From Flavobacterium luminosum (GTDB lineage Bacteria > Bacteroidota > Bacteroidia > Flavobacteriales > Flavobacteriaceae), in NCBI RefSeq assembly GCF_023635005.1, contig NZ_JAMLJM010000004.1, positions 62,001 to 126,000 on the forward strand: DNA of 64,000 nucleotides, given 5' to 3'. The position numbers were made by a program, and so were the translations under genes. Position 1 is the stretch's first letter. Every line of letters starts with the position of its first letter. The notes under the pieces are model-generated. The model saw nothing but the letters and a program-made list of their open reading frames with translations. It did not search any database and was not told the origin of the DNA. Positions 27,208 to 35,939 of the stretch are shown here, piece by piece.

Positions 27208-28083
27208 TTATACCTTCTTGTTTTTTAGTTTGTCTCTTTGCACTTGCTCTATTGGCAATATGTCTTGACTTTTAAAACGTAACGCTTTATAGACCGCTTT
27301 TAAATCACGACATAATTTACGTAAGCCTTCCGGTTCTAAGGAAGCCGCGTGGTCCGTTCCTTTCCAGGTTCTGTCTAAAGTATAGTGTCGTTCAATCACG
27401 TTAGCCCCTAAAGTATAGGCTGCCACATCTACCGCAATTCCTAAATGGTGACCTGAAAAACCGATGTGTTTTACTTTATCCCCATATTTTTCTATTAACC
27501 TATATATCTCTAACAAACAAACGTCTTCAAAAGGTACTGGGTACCCCGACGTACAATTGTACAATACTAGATCTTGGTTTCTTCCCTTATCCACAAAAAA
27601 GTTAACCAAATCATCTGTCTCATTTTTTGTCGTCATCCCAGTAGAAATATGAATTTCTCCTTTGTAGTGATCACATAACCACCCCAACATCTCGTAGTTG
27701 TTATTACAAGCCGAAGGGATTTTAATGAATTCTGGTTCTAAAGAAGCGATTTCTTTTGCTGAGGTCGTATCCCAAACAGAAGTCGAATACACGATTCCTA
27801 AATCTTCACAATATTTTTTTAGTTCAGCGTGTTGATGCACATCAAACTCAAGGTATTCTCTATGCGCTCCATAGGTTTCTCCATAAGAATTGGAAGGATT
27901 AGGATGAGGCGCATTGTATTGTTCTTCCGTTAATAATTCTTTGTTGTTTCTTTTTTGGAATTTTACTGCATCGGCATTGCTAAAAATCTTAGCGATTTTA
28001 ATCAACTCTTTAGCAATTTCCATTTCTCCTTTGTGGTTACAACCTATTTCAGCAATTACATAAGGGGCTTTGTATGTATTCAT
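27208..28083 (-). CDS. neuB: NeuB-type nonulosonic acid synthase without SAF domain
   Basis: 291 aa. The TIM barrel is recognisable: YVIAEIGCNHKGEMEIAKEL, AVKFQKRNN, IPSACNNNYEMLGWL, HISTGMTTKNE, YNCTSGYPVPFEDV and ANVIERHYTLDRTWKGTDHA. The enzyme class condenses phosphoenolpyruvate with a mannose-type sugar to give a nine-carbon acid. Standard NeuB is about 350 residues with a C-terminal antifreeze-like SAF domain; this protein ends right after the barrel, so that domain is absent. No hydrolysing 2-epimerase (NeuC) is seen nearby, and a CMP-transferase fused to a phosphatase lies at 29338. Exact product (Neu5Ac, KDN or other) is open. Confidence 0.85.
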   Translation of the reverse strand: MNTYKAPYVIAEIGCNHKGEMEIAKELIKIAKIFSNADAVKFQKRNNKELLTEEQYNAPHPNPSNSYGETYGAHREYLEFDVHQHAELKKYCEDLGIVYSTSVWDTTSAKEIASLEPEFIKIPSACNNNYEMLGWLCDHYKGEIHISTGMTTKNETDDLVNFFVDKGRNQDLVLYNCTSGYPVPFEDVCLLEIYRLIEKYGDKVKHIGFSGHHLGIAVDVAAYTLGANVIERHYTLDRTWKGTDHAASLEPEGLRKLCRDLKAVYKALRFKSQDILPIEQVQRDKLKNKKV

Positions 28084-28104
28084 CCTTCTTTTATATTAGA
28101 TGAA

Positions 28105-28136
28105 CAAAGAAAAATAATTTTATCGAATAATCACAA
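28105..28136 (-). promoter_or_regulatory. Possible promoter of the neuB operon
   Basis: Read on the minus strand, a TTG at 28136-28134 is followed after 21 bases by TTTCTTTG (28112-28105), one base off the TAnnTTTG consensus, and the ATG comes 22 bases later. It would drive the run from neuB down to 17098. Confidence 0.35.
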
Positions 28137-28614
28137 TGTTAAAGGATTATTATTTGGTTAACGCTTTAGTGAACAAACTGAAAGTCTTTGAGACATTTAT
28201 GAACTAGAAGCCTGTCTGGTCGAGCGGAGTCGAAATATTTTTTACTTTACTCACTTTTCAGTCTAAGTAAGTAATACTCTTTAACTTGTTAAAAGAGGTT
28301 CAAAGTCATTCTATATTTTAAAACTTAATAAATGAGTCTCGACTTCCCTTCGACCAGTTCAGGACAGGCTAAAGCTTTTTTATTGTTCTCGACTTCGCTC
28401 GAACTGACAAGAAACTCCGAACTGACAAGAGGCTAAAACTTAACAAACAATTTTCTGTAATATCGATGATTTTGCTAAACTGAGTATACTAGACGAAATT
28501 CTTATTAACTACTTTGTCAGACTGAGCGCAATCGAAGTCCTTTTTTACTCTACCAAACTTTCAGACTGAGCAATCTTCTCTGAGCTTAACTATAAGAGGT
28601 CTATTTTGAATTGT
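28137..28614. other. Non-coding gap with TTCTCGA/GTGACA-type repeats
   Basis: No gene seen in about 480 bases. Several degenerate copies of the short dispersed repeat are present: a reverse-oriented one around 28211-28235 (GTCGAGCGGAGTCGAAAT), and forward ones around 28337-28368 and 28385-28411 (TTCTCGACTTCGCTCGAACT). CAGACTGAGC words recur near 28519 and 28562. Confidence 0.6.
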
Positions 28615-28938
28615 CTAGTGAGAGTCGAACGCTTTATTTCGATGATGGGTCTCATTCTTACATTCGGACAACTTCGGTAAGACCTCCCAATTGTCTTGGA
28701 TGATTGCTTCTTTTTTGGCTCGACTCCATTTCTTTATTTTCTTTTCAAAAGATATTGCCTGATTAGGCTCTAAAAAATCCTGATACCAAACTAGTTCCAC
28801 TGGTCTTCTCGTAAAGGTATAGGCGTTTTGGAATTTTCCGAGGTTGTGCTCTATGATTCTCTTATCTAGATTTGAAGTCATTCCTACATAATAAGAACTG
28901 TCAGAGCATTTGAGGATGTATACATAATAAATTTTCAT
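28615..28938 (-). CDS. GIY-YIG domain protein (UPF0213/YhbQ-like)
   Basis: 107 aa. MKIYYVYILKCSDSSYYVGM contains the YV(Y)IL...YYVG variant of the GIY-YIG motif; DKRIIEHNLGKF supplies the Arg and His, and FEKKIKKWSRAKKEA the Glu. Stand-alone proteins of this size are very common in Flavobacteria, often in several copies and next to short repeats. Nuclease activity is assumed from the fold. It is isolated between two repeat-filled gaps and does not look like part of the glycan pathway. Confidence 0.85.
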   Translation of the reverse strand: MKIYYVYILKCSDSSYYVGMTSNLDKRIIEHNLGKFQNAYTFTRRPVELVWYQDFLEPNQAISFEKKIKKWSRAKKEAIIQDNWEVLPKLSECKNETHHRNKAFDSH

Positions 28939-29337
28939 GGCGTGTATATTTGTATTTGTAAAAATAGGAATTATTCAATAAATAAAAAAAGTCTCGACTT
29001 CGCTCGACTTGACAAAATCTTGATTTAAATTATTAACAATCAAATCACATAACTCAAGCACTACTGCGCTATCATATCAAGCAAAGTCGAAAACTTGTCA
29101 AATTGAGTAAAGTTGAGATAGTTTTCATCAGCCTTCGATACTTCGACAAAGCTCAGTACAGGCAAGCTCAGGGTGACAATAGTAGAATTTAGATTTTCTA
29201 AGAATCACTGCTTTGTCAAATCGAGTGGAACTGAGATGGTTTTCAGTAGTTCTCGACTGCGCTCGAAGTGACAATAGCAGGATTACATATCTTAAGCACT
29301 GCTCTGTCAAATCGAGCGAAGTCGAGATTAATTTAAT
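28939..29337. other. Non-coding gap with dispersed repeats
   Basis: About 400 bases with no credible gene. Repeats: 28990-29013 (GTCTCGACTTCGCTCGACTT), 29133-29178, 29250-29274 (GTTCTCGACTGCGCTCGAAG then TGACA), and a reverse copy at about 29305-29329 (CAAATCGAGCGAAGTCGAGA). A 60-codon minus-strand frame here is made of repeat sequence. Confidence 0.65.
29133..29178 (+). repeat. TTCGATACTTCGAC...GTGACA dispersed repeat
   Basis: A near copy of the element at 12034-12081: TTCGATACTTCGACAAAGCT shared, the middle (CAGNACAGGCAAGCTC) also shared, and only the start and the tail (AGGGTGACA here, GAAGTGACA there) differ. Confidence 0.75.
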
Positions 29338-30495
29338 CTAAAACCTAGCATTATACTTCATCACCCACTCACAAACTTCTCTGATGGCACCATCGGCAGA
29401 ATTGTGAGATAACGTAAAATCTACTTGTTGTTTTACAACTGATGTCGCATTAGCTGGAGCAAATGACCAACCTACCGTGCAAAGATTAGCCAAATCATTT
29501 ACATCATCACCCACATAGGCCAAATTAGCCCATGAAGTTTGTTGTTGGTTTATAAAATTTTGAAGGAATGAATATTTATCTTTAACTCCTAAAAAGGTAT
29601 GTTTGATTTGAAGTTTCTGCATGCGTTTTGCTACTAAATCTGAATTTTCAGAAGTGATTACCACTACCTCTACCTGATTTTGTCTTAGAATCTCCAGTCC
29701 CATCCCGTCACGCATGTTGAATTTTTTCATCAGCTCTCCTTCTGCACCATAATACACCCCTGCATCTGTAAAAACTCCATCTACATCTAAAACTAAATAG
29801 TTAATTCGTTCCTGACGTTTCGCTGTTTTTTGACGTTCGGCCAACAAATTTTCAACGATATTCCAATCGGAAAGACTATCAATTTCCACCAACGTTTCCT
29901 CTGGCATGGTCACCAAACCTATCTTCTCGCTTACTCTATTTTTACTTTTCACGAAAGCCTCTTTAGTGGTAGCATATACGGCGCCATTCTCCATTAAAAG
30001 TCCTTCAAAATCCTGTCGTCTTGGTCGGTTAAAAACATCGTAATTTTGGGGTGTGCCCTCTGCATTCCAAGTAAAACGATGGGTTTTTACCACACTTAAT
30101 GCTGATGTTTTTCCTTCATTAGTTATTTGGAATAACGCATTATTAATATCTTGTGAAGTGGTTAAAGGCGATGTAGCTTGTAACAAACACAACACCTCAA
30201 AATCGTAATTGATTTTCTCTGCCCATTCCAGCATAGCACTTTCCGTGGACGCTGTATCGTTGGCATTGATCTCACTGCGTAAAAGGCCCTTCACTTTTGG
30301 GGTCCAATCATACTCTCTTTGGACAAAAGACAAAATCTCTTCATCATCCGTAAACACATACACTTCGTCCAAATCAGAAAAAACAGCTGCCCCCAACACC
30401 CATGAAAACAAGGGACGTCCTAATAATTTCTTTTTGTTTTTTCCTGGAATTCCTTTAGAACCTTTTCGTAAGGGGATAAGGGCTACTTTTTTCAT
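29338..30495 (-). CDS. neuA: CMP-nonulosonate synthetase fused to KdsC-like HAD phosphatase
   Basis: 385 aa, two domains. Residues 1-225: acylneuraminate cytidylyltransferase with IPLRKGSKGIPGKNKKKL (nucleotide loop), LLQATSPLT and ENGAVYATTKEAF. Residues about 230-385: HAD phosphatase with DVDGVFTDAG (motif I), VVITSENSD (motif II), the Lys in LGVKDKYSF and YVGDDVNDLANL (motif IV), all catalytic residues in place. The same order occurs in animal CMAS proteins, whose second domain is related to KdsC. With NeuB the pair can explain a route via a 9-phosphate intermediate that is then dephosphorylated. It lies 3 bases after the SGNH gene stop and starts the run to the right. Confidence 0.9.
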   Translation of the reverse strand: MKKVALIPLRKGSKGIPGKNKKKLLGRPLFSWVLGAAVFSDLDEVYVFTDDEEILSFVQREYDWTPKVKGLLRSEINANDTASTESAMLEWAEKINYDFEVLCLLQATSPLTTSQDINNALFQITNEGKTSALSVVKTHRFTWNAEGTPQNYDVFNRPRRQDFEGLLMENGAVYATTKEAFVKSKNRVSEKIGLVTMPEETLVEIDSLSDWNIVENLLAERQKTAKRQERINYLVLDVDGVFTDAGVYYGAEGELMKKFNMRDGMGLEILRQNQVEVVVITSENSDLVAKRMQKLQIKHTFLGVKDKYSFLQNFINQQQTSWANLAYVGDDVNDLANLCTVGWSFAPANATSVVKQQVDFTLSHNSADGAIREVCEWVMKYNARF

Positions 30496-30498
30496 GAT

Positions 30499-31386
30499 TT
30501 ATGGATTTAAAAGTAAAAATGTACTGATTTCTTGCGTAAATAGATTAGCACCCAACTGATTTAAGTGCGAAACATCATAAAAGTAACGATGATTGGGTGT
30601 CGTATACTTCCTTTGGTAGGTGTAGCATGCAGTAGAAGGCCAACATTGTTCCTTCAACGTTGATACAAATGCTACATCCAATGGTTCATTATTAGGAGGA
30701 ATGGCAACCACTAACTGGATTCCATTTTTTTTACACAACTTTTGTAATTGTTGGAAATCCTCTATTTTCTTGCTATCCTCCACTATTTTTTTATGAGCCA
30801 CAAAATGGTCTCCATTGCCTCTATATTTCTCAACGGGCAAAGGATTAGAACCTCTCGTATCCGTATGATTTTCTATGGTTTTTCTAGGTGTAGTAAAAGC
30901 CGTCTGATAAGTACTTTTGGCAAAATTCAAACCATAAGCCAGTTTCGATAAAGCTCCCTGACGAATTAACTCTTTGTTATATTCTGAATAACATACAAAT
31001 GGTAAGAGTAAATCGGTTCTGTATTTTAAGGCTTCTTGATCAAAAAGAAAAGGCACATCCGCGACATATACAAGAATCTTAGGCGTCTTATTTTTTTGCA
31101 AATACCACTGTAACACTTGCAGATGAAAAGAAACATTGGTTCCTCTGAACCCAAGATTGAAAGCACTTTGATGTACTTGTTTTTCTAATTCTTCAGCCAA
31201 AAGGTTATGTGCTGCGCGTGAAGATCCTAAAATAAGAATATCGGCATTGATTTTTCCTGTAATGAGCTTTTCCAATCTTCTGTCCGGCTGTTTTACAGGA
31301 ATCTGTTTGAGCACCCAAAAATAGCCGGTATCCAAGACTAAAAAGCAAAGACTAAACAAAGCGATATGTAATCCCCATTTTTTCAT
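30499..31386 (-). CDS. SGNH-like membrane-anchored protein, second MBOAT partner
   Basis: 295 aa from the ATG at 31386 (MKKWGLHIALFSLCFLVL, membrane anchor), which overlaps the MBOAT stop as TAATG; upstream in-frame codons lie inside the MBOAT gene and are not used. ADILILGSSRAAHNLLAEEL near residue 48 holds the block I Ser and DVSHLNQLGANLF near 275 the Asp and His. It resembles the protein at 22586-23467 in size, topology and both motifs. It probably transfers acetyl groups delivered by the adjacent MBOAT to the glycan in the periplasm. Confidence 0.72.
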   Translation of the reverse strand: MKKWGLHIALFSLCFLVLDTGYFWVLKQIPVKQPDRRLEKLITGKINADILILGSSRAAHNLLAEELEKQVHQSAFNLGFRGTNVSFHLQVLQWYLQKNKTPKILVYVADVPFLFDQEALKYRTDLLLPFVCYSEYNKELIRQGALSKLAYGLNFAKSTYQTAFTTPRKTIENHTDTRGSNPLPVEKYRGNGDHFVAHKKIVEDSKKIEDFQQLQKLCKKNGIQLVVAIPPNNEPLDVAFVSTLKEQCWPSTACYTYQRKYTTPNHRYFYDVSHLNQLGANLFTQEISTFLLLNP

Positions 31387-32822
31387 TAAAACTGAAAATA
31401 AATAAATGTTTCCGGTTCCCCCTGAAACAAAAATAATAAAACTAGAAGTAATAGATACAAACTCCAACGAAGGATTCTGGATTGCTTCACCCAAAGCTTT
31501 TCTAGCGCAAAATTACCTTTTCTCCCCCACCATTCTACCAACACAAAAAACAGTAACAAGACTATTAAAAATGTAGGTCTTACCGTTGGCCATTGTAATA
31601 CACTTTTTGAGCATATCTTCTGAATAAAATACAACGCATCGGATACTGAAGGCGCTCTGAAAAAAATCCAAGCAAAAACCGTTAATAAAAAAGTAATCCC
31701 CATACCGATGATTTCTTTGAATGAAGGAAACATTGAGTGATTAGCCACAATTTCAACATGAGAACGATTCTTGTTGGTTAACAACAAAGGGAGAAAATAC
31801 AATGCATTTAAAAAACCCCACGCAATAAATGTCCAATTGGCTCCGTGCCAAAAACCACTGACTAAAAAGATAATAAACGTATTGCGAATTTGCATCCAAC
31901 GACCACCCTGACTTCCCCCTAATGGAATGTATACATAATCTTTAAACCAAGTGGATAGAGAAATGTGCCAACGACGCCAGAACTCCGCAATATCCCTTGA
32001 AAAATACGGAAATGAAAAATTCTTCAAGAGTTCAATCCCTAACAATCTGGAAGTCCCCAAAGCAATATCAGAATACCCTGAAAAATCGCCATAGATTTGA
32101 AAAGTAAAAAATAAAGCCCCCATAAAGAGCGTACTTCCCGAATACGCCTCTGGATTATTAAAAATAGGATTGGCATACTGTGCACAAGTATCCGCAATCA
32201 CTATCTTTTTAAACAAACCCCATAAAATTTGTCGCAAACCAGAGACACCTTGTTCGTAGGTAAAGATTCTTTTTTGTTTCAACTGAGGCAACAAGTGTGT
32301 AGCCCGTTCAATAGGACCCGCCACCAACAAGGGAAAATACGAGACAAACAAACTATACACCACAAAATCTCTTTCCGCGGCAATGCGGCGTTTGTAAATG
32401 TCAATCACATAGGACAGGCCGTGAAACGTATAAAAAGAAATCCCTACCGGAAGTAACACTTGTAATGTAGCAAGGTGTAACGAAACACCGAAAGAGGCGA
32501 ATAATTCCACCAACGAATCCACAAAGAAATTGTAATACTTAAAAACCCCTAAAAAACCTAAATTGATCAAAATACTCAACCAAAACCAAAACTTTCTCTT
32601 TTTTTCAGAAGTACTCTTCTCAATTTGAATCCCTGAGGCATAATCCAAAGCTGTCGAAAAAATCAATAAGAACAAAAACTTCCAATTCCAACACGCATAG
32701 AAATAATAACTCGCCACGATTAACAAGCCGTTTTGCCACTTTAAATCTTTCTTTTGTAACAACCAATACAAAACAAAAACTAGTGGAAAAAACCAAGCAA
32801 ACGTAAAAGTGTTGAATAGCAT
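31386..32822 (-). CDS. MBOAT family O-acyltransferase (AlgI-like), second copy
   Basis: 478 aa, about ten membrane segments. IYGDFSGYSDIALGTSRL, DIAEFWRRWHISLSTWFKDY, YIPLGGSQGG and VSGFWHGANWTFIAWG match the other MBOAT almost residue for residue, with the His of FWHGANW near 322. The C-terminal thirds differ more. The two copies point to two acetylation steps, different positions or sugars, or a recent duplication. Neighbours: SGNH partner downstream (TAATG overlap) and a GT2 gene 3 bases upstream. Confidence 0.93.
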   Translation of the reverse strand: MLFNTFTFAWFFPLVFVLYWLLQKKDLKWQNGLLIVASYYFYACWNWKFLFLLIFSTALDYASGIQIEKSTSEKKRKFWFWLSILINLGFLGVFKYYNFFVDSLVELFASFGVSLHLATLQVLLPVGISFYTFHGLSYVIDIYKRRIAAERDFVVYSLFVSYFPLLVAGPIERATHLLPQLKQKRIFTYEQGVSGLRQILWGLFKKIVIADTCAQYANPIFNNPEAYSGSTLFMGALFFTFQIYGDFSGYSDIALGTSRLLGIELLKNFSFPYFSRDIAEFWRRWHISLSTWFKDYVYIPLGGSQGGRWMQIRNTFIIFLVSGFWHGANWTFIAWGFLNALYFLPLLLTNKNRSHVEIVANHSMFPSFKEIIGMGITFLLTVFAWIFFRAPSVSDALYFIQKICSKSVLQWPTVRPTFLIVLLLFFVLVEWWGRKGNFALEKLWVKQSRILRWSLYLLLLVLLFLFQGEPETFIYFQF

Positions 32823-32825
32823 GTC

Positions 32826-33704
32826 CTAATAAGTTAAAGATTTAAGAGCCCTAATTTTATCTAATGTTTTTACCGAAATTGGTTTTCTAAACTTTTTTTT
32901 CTGTTGATAATTCAAAATAATATTCGCGATTACTTTAAAATACAACCTAAAATAGGTGCCATCTTGCAAAGCATATTTCTTAAAATTATGATAGAATAAT
33001 TTTACAATAGGTAAAAAAGGTTGAGGATAATAATTCAAGAAGGTAAAAAAAGAATTTTGTAACTGCTTTTCAAAGCGAAAATAATTTTTCCCTTGTAGTT
33101 TACGTTTGTCTCTATCTATTCGATGATTCACCGCTATTTGATTCGTAAACCAGATTTCATAGCCTAAATCAAGTACTTCAAAGGATAAACATGGTTCTTC
33201 TCCATAAATATCTACCCAAGTGGGAAAACCTCTAGTTGCATCATAAACTTCTTTTCTTATTGCAAAACCACAACCAATGAAATCATTTGTTGGATAACAC
33301 CATACTTTTGTTCCTACTTCCTCTAAAGCCTCAACATCCGATTCAAAAATTCCTTTCACCTCCTTAAAGGCCAATATACCCACTTTTGAATTACTGAATA
33401 ATGTACGGAGAACCTCTTTATGATTACTGGTTATAATATGAGCATCATCATCTAAACCAATCAAATAAGTTCCCAATGCTTTAGGATACAGAAAAGCTCT
33501 TGCGGGAGAAGCTGATATTTTTTTAGTACCTGAAAACCAACGTACCCAAGGATAACTAGTCCGAAGTAGTTCTGTCGCTTCACAAGCATCAATATACACT
33601 AGTACTTCTTCCTTTTGCAAGTCAATGGAGGAGTAGATTGTATCTAACGTTTTAGACAAATCAGCGACACGATTATTGGTAACTATGAGATACGAAAACT
33701 CCAT
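32826..33704 (-). CDS. Glycosyltransferase family 2
   Basis: 292 aa. FSYLIVTNNRVADLSKTLDT is the first strand of the GT-A fold; ARAFLYPKALGTYLIGLDDD gives the metal-binding Asp cluster (LDDDAH); GCGFAIRKEVYDATRGFP and DIYGEEPCLSFEVLDLGY supply the acceptor-side and base residues. The stop of the upstream GT4 gene overlaps its ATG by 1 base. Substrates are unknown. Confidence 0.87.
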   Translation of the reverse strand: MEFSYLIVTNNRVADLSKTLDTIYSSIDLQKEEVLVYIDACEATELLRTSYPWVRWFSGTKKISASPARAFLYPKALGTYLIGLDDDAHIITSNHKEVLRTLFSNSKVGILAFKEVKGIFESDVEALEEVGTKVWCYPTNDFIGCGFAIRKEVYDATRGFPTWVDIYGEEPCLSFEVLDLGYEIWFTNQIAVNHRIDRDKRKLQGKNYFRFEKQLQNSFFTFLNYYPQPFLPIVKLFYHNFKKYALQDGTYFRLYFKVIANIILNYQQKKKFRKPISVKTLDKIRALKSLTY

Positions 33705-34849
33705 TATTGTAAAATTTGAGAATACAAAGCTACTATTTTTGCTCGAAGTTGATCTCGCTCGTACTGTGAATGCATGAAATTTACATTGTATTCTTGTGCT
33801 TCCTCTCTTAATGTACTGTTGGTAATGGCTTGCCTCATCAAATTCGCTATCTCTTCCTCGCTTTCAGGAAATGCAATCAACAAACCATTTTTACCGTGCT
33901 GAATTACTTCTTCTGTTACTTGTCCTGGATTGGATTGAATTGGGAAAGCGCCCATTCCCATAGCCTCTAGTACCACATTGGGCATTCCATCAGAAACACT
34001 GCTCGCAACATGTAAAGCCGATTGCCCCATAAGAGTTAAAATTTGTTCATTGGGTTGGTGCTGATTTCTGGGAAAAACCATAGGCTGTACTTTTTGGTAA
34101 TACGCTGATGCCCCCAGATATTTCAATACCGGTTCATCTGCACTATAGACTATCAGTTTATATTCCTCTAAAATTTGTGGTATATAATGCGCCATGGCTT
34201 TTAGAATCACCAATGCTTTACCCACCCCATCCTCATAGCCTTTTACCATAATATACTTTCGTTGTGTTTGTGGCTGGATCGCCTCTTGTAAGAAATGTAT
34301 TCCACCATTGCCAGGAAACACTCCCAAAAAAGTATTCTTAAACCCTAAGGATAAAGCTTTATCATGATCCCGATGACAATCTGTAATTAAAAAATCAACT
34401 CGTTGTAAAAACCGTTGCACAAAAGTCGTGGTTAATCCTAAGCGTTCATATTGAAACATATCACTTCCCCAAGAGGAATAGATTAATGGAATCGCTGCGT
34501 ATTTCTGTAAAACAGAAAATATGGGGTACCCTGCTAATTGCATTTCAAACACATGAATCACATCCGGTTGTATTCTTTCAACTAAACGAGAAAAAACCTT
34601 AGCCGCGGAACGCTCGTTTCTATTTTGGATCCAAGAATACCACTGAGGAAAATATTTTTTAACACGGTGTCGAAAAGGATAATTCCATTTTATTTTCCAA
34701 CCCGCATATTGAGTAACCCAATCTATTTTAGAGGAAAAACCTGCCCCATCTGTGATGTCAAACCAATACACTTCATGTCCTGAATCTTTTAATTGGTTCG
34801 CCCATTGAAAGAAATGGTGGTTGGGTATGGATACAAATAGAATCTTCAT
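33704..34849 (-). CDS. Glycosyltransferase family 4
   Basis: 381 aa from the ATG at 34849 (MKILFVSIPNHHFFQWANQL); the 16 codons before it in frame would run into the upstream acyltransferase gene and are not used. VIHVFEMQLAGYP and LIYSSWGSDMFQYERLG lie in the acceptor half. The donor half has YIMVKGYEDGVGKALVILKA, LHVASSVSDGMPNVVLEAMG and GAFPIQSN, the E-x7-E region. Donor unknown. It begins 28 bases after the acyltransferase stop. Confidence 0.85.
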   Translation of the reverse strand: MKILFVSIPNHHFFQWANQLKDSGHEVYWFDITDGAGFSSKIDWVTQYAGWKIKWNYPFRHRVKKYFPQWYSWIQNRNERSAAKVFSRLVERIQPDVIHVFEMQLAGYPIFSVLQKYAAIPLIYSSWGSDMFQYERLGLTTTFVQRFLQRVDFLITDCHRDHDKALSLGFKNTFLGVFPGNGGIHFLQEAIQPQTQRKYIMVKGYEDGVGKALVILKAMAHYIPQILEEYKLIVYSADEPVLKYLGASAYYQKVQPMVFPRNQHQPNEQILTLMGQSALHVASSVSDGMPNVVLEAMGMGAFPIQSNPGQVTEEVIQHGKNGLLIAFPESEEEIANLMRQAITNSTLREEAQEYNVNFMHSQYERDQLRAKIVALYSQILQ

Positions 34850-34877
34850 GTATTTTTTACAGTTATTATCTAAATTA

Positions 34878-35930
34878 TTACAATTTATATTTTTCAAAAA
34901 AATATTGAGTTCTTGTATAAGAAAGACTCATACATTTCTTCTCCACCCAATGCCAAGATAGATATCCAAAAATTACAGATAGTAAACAAGAATACACAAT
35001 TAATGAATAAGTATCTAACTGAAAATAATACACTAAAGCTTGTTGAATTGGAAAACTATAGATATAAATTCCATAAGAAGCATCTCCATATTTACCAAAT
35101 GTACTTAAAAAAGGTAGTGTGTAATATCCTGAAAAAATTATGATTATTGGAAAAACGATATGTTTCACCATTGAATAGTAGTTGTAATAAATGCTTCCTA
35201 CAAAAAGTAAAACTGCCATGCCAAAAAAAACAAAGTTGTATTTGTATTTTTCAAATTTCACACAAGCCAAAATACTCCCTGCTATAAAAAAAGTACCTAA
35301 ATTTAAAATTTCATAGCCCAACATTCCAAAAATCTCAGCACTAGCAAAGCGTTCTAAATAGAACTGATACAAAATATAAAAGGAGAAAAAAGCCAATAGC
35401 AGCAACAATAACGTTATTACCTTTCTACCTTTGAGAAAAAACAAACAGGCAACAGCAATATAAAGTGAAAATTCGTAGCGAATGGTCCAAAGAGAGCCAT
35501 TAATTGCATGGTAATGATTAGAATCAAAAACCCCATCTATTGTAGCTTGGAAACCATACAAGGATAAATTATTAGGTAAGTAAGTCCAAACTTCTTTATT
35601 GTATAAGAAAGGAACTTTCCCTTCGTATACAAAAGGAGACAATAAGAGTGTTAAAAATAAAACCACGAACAAACCGGGTAAAATTCGCCATAGTCTTTTA
35701 GTGAAATATTGCACTAGGTTTTGACTACGCTGCATGCTCTGAAAAATAAAAAAACCGCTGATGACAAAGAAGCCGTTTAAACCTATGGAGGAATAAACCA
35801 TTTGACCATTTGTAAATTGATAAATCCACTGCTCTTTTTCGTATATTCCTGATAAAGGAAAAGAATGAGAAATTACTACCAAAAGTGCAAATAAAAACCT
35901 AAAAAAGTCAAAATTATTATGATGCTTCAT
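34878..35930 (-). CDS. Acyltransferase family 3 (OafA/YrhL-like)
   Basis: 350 aa with about ten membrane helices. FDFFRFLFALLVVISHSFPL holds the R and H of the family N-terminus, SSIGLNGFFVISGFFIFQSM the G-FF-ISGF motif, and GSLWTIRYEFSLY the third conserved block. These enzymes O-acetylate glycans using a cytosolic acyl donor. There is no extra periplasmic SGNH domain here, so it resembles the short OafA form. It is the third O-acyltransferase type in the cluster, besides MBOAT and hexapeptide enzymes. Confidence 0.9.
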   Translation of the reverse strand: MKHHNNFDFFRFLFALLVVISHSFPLSGIYEKEQWIYQFTNGQMVYSSIGLNGFFVISGFFIFQSMQRSQNLVQYFTKRLWRILPGLFVVLFLTLLLSPFVYEGKVPFLYNKEVWTYLPNNLSLYGFQATIDGVFDSNHYHAINGSLWTIRYEFSLYIAVACLFFLKGRKVITLLLLLLAFFSFYILYQFYLERFASAEIFGMLGYEILNLGTFFIAGSILACVKFEKYKYNFVFFGMAVLLFVGSIYYNYYSMVKHIVFPIIIIFSGYYTLPFLSTFGKYGDASYGIYIYSFPIQQALVYYFQLDTYSLIVYSCLLSVIFGYLSWHWVEKKCMSLSYTRTQYFFEKYKL

Positions 35931-35939
35931 CTCTGCCTT

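Noticed and set aside
28615-28938. Homing endonuclease inserted between neuB and neuA
   Set aside because: The 107-residue protein is the stand-alone GIY-YIG type, without a DNA-binding tail or an interrupted host gene.
28084-29337. Insertion sequence between neuB and neuA
   Set aside because: No transposase frame or terminal inverted repeats with target duplication were found; only short dispersed repeats and the GIY-YIG gene.
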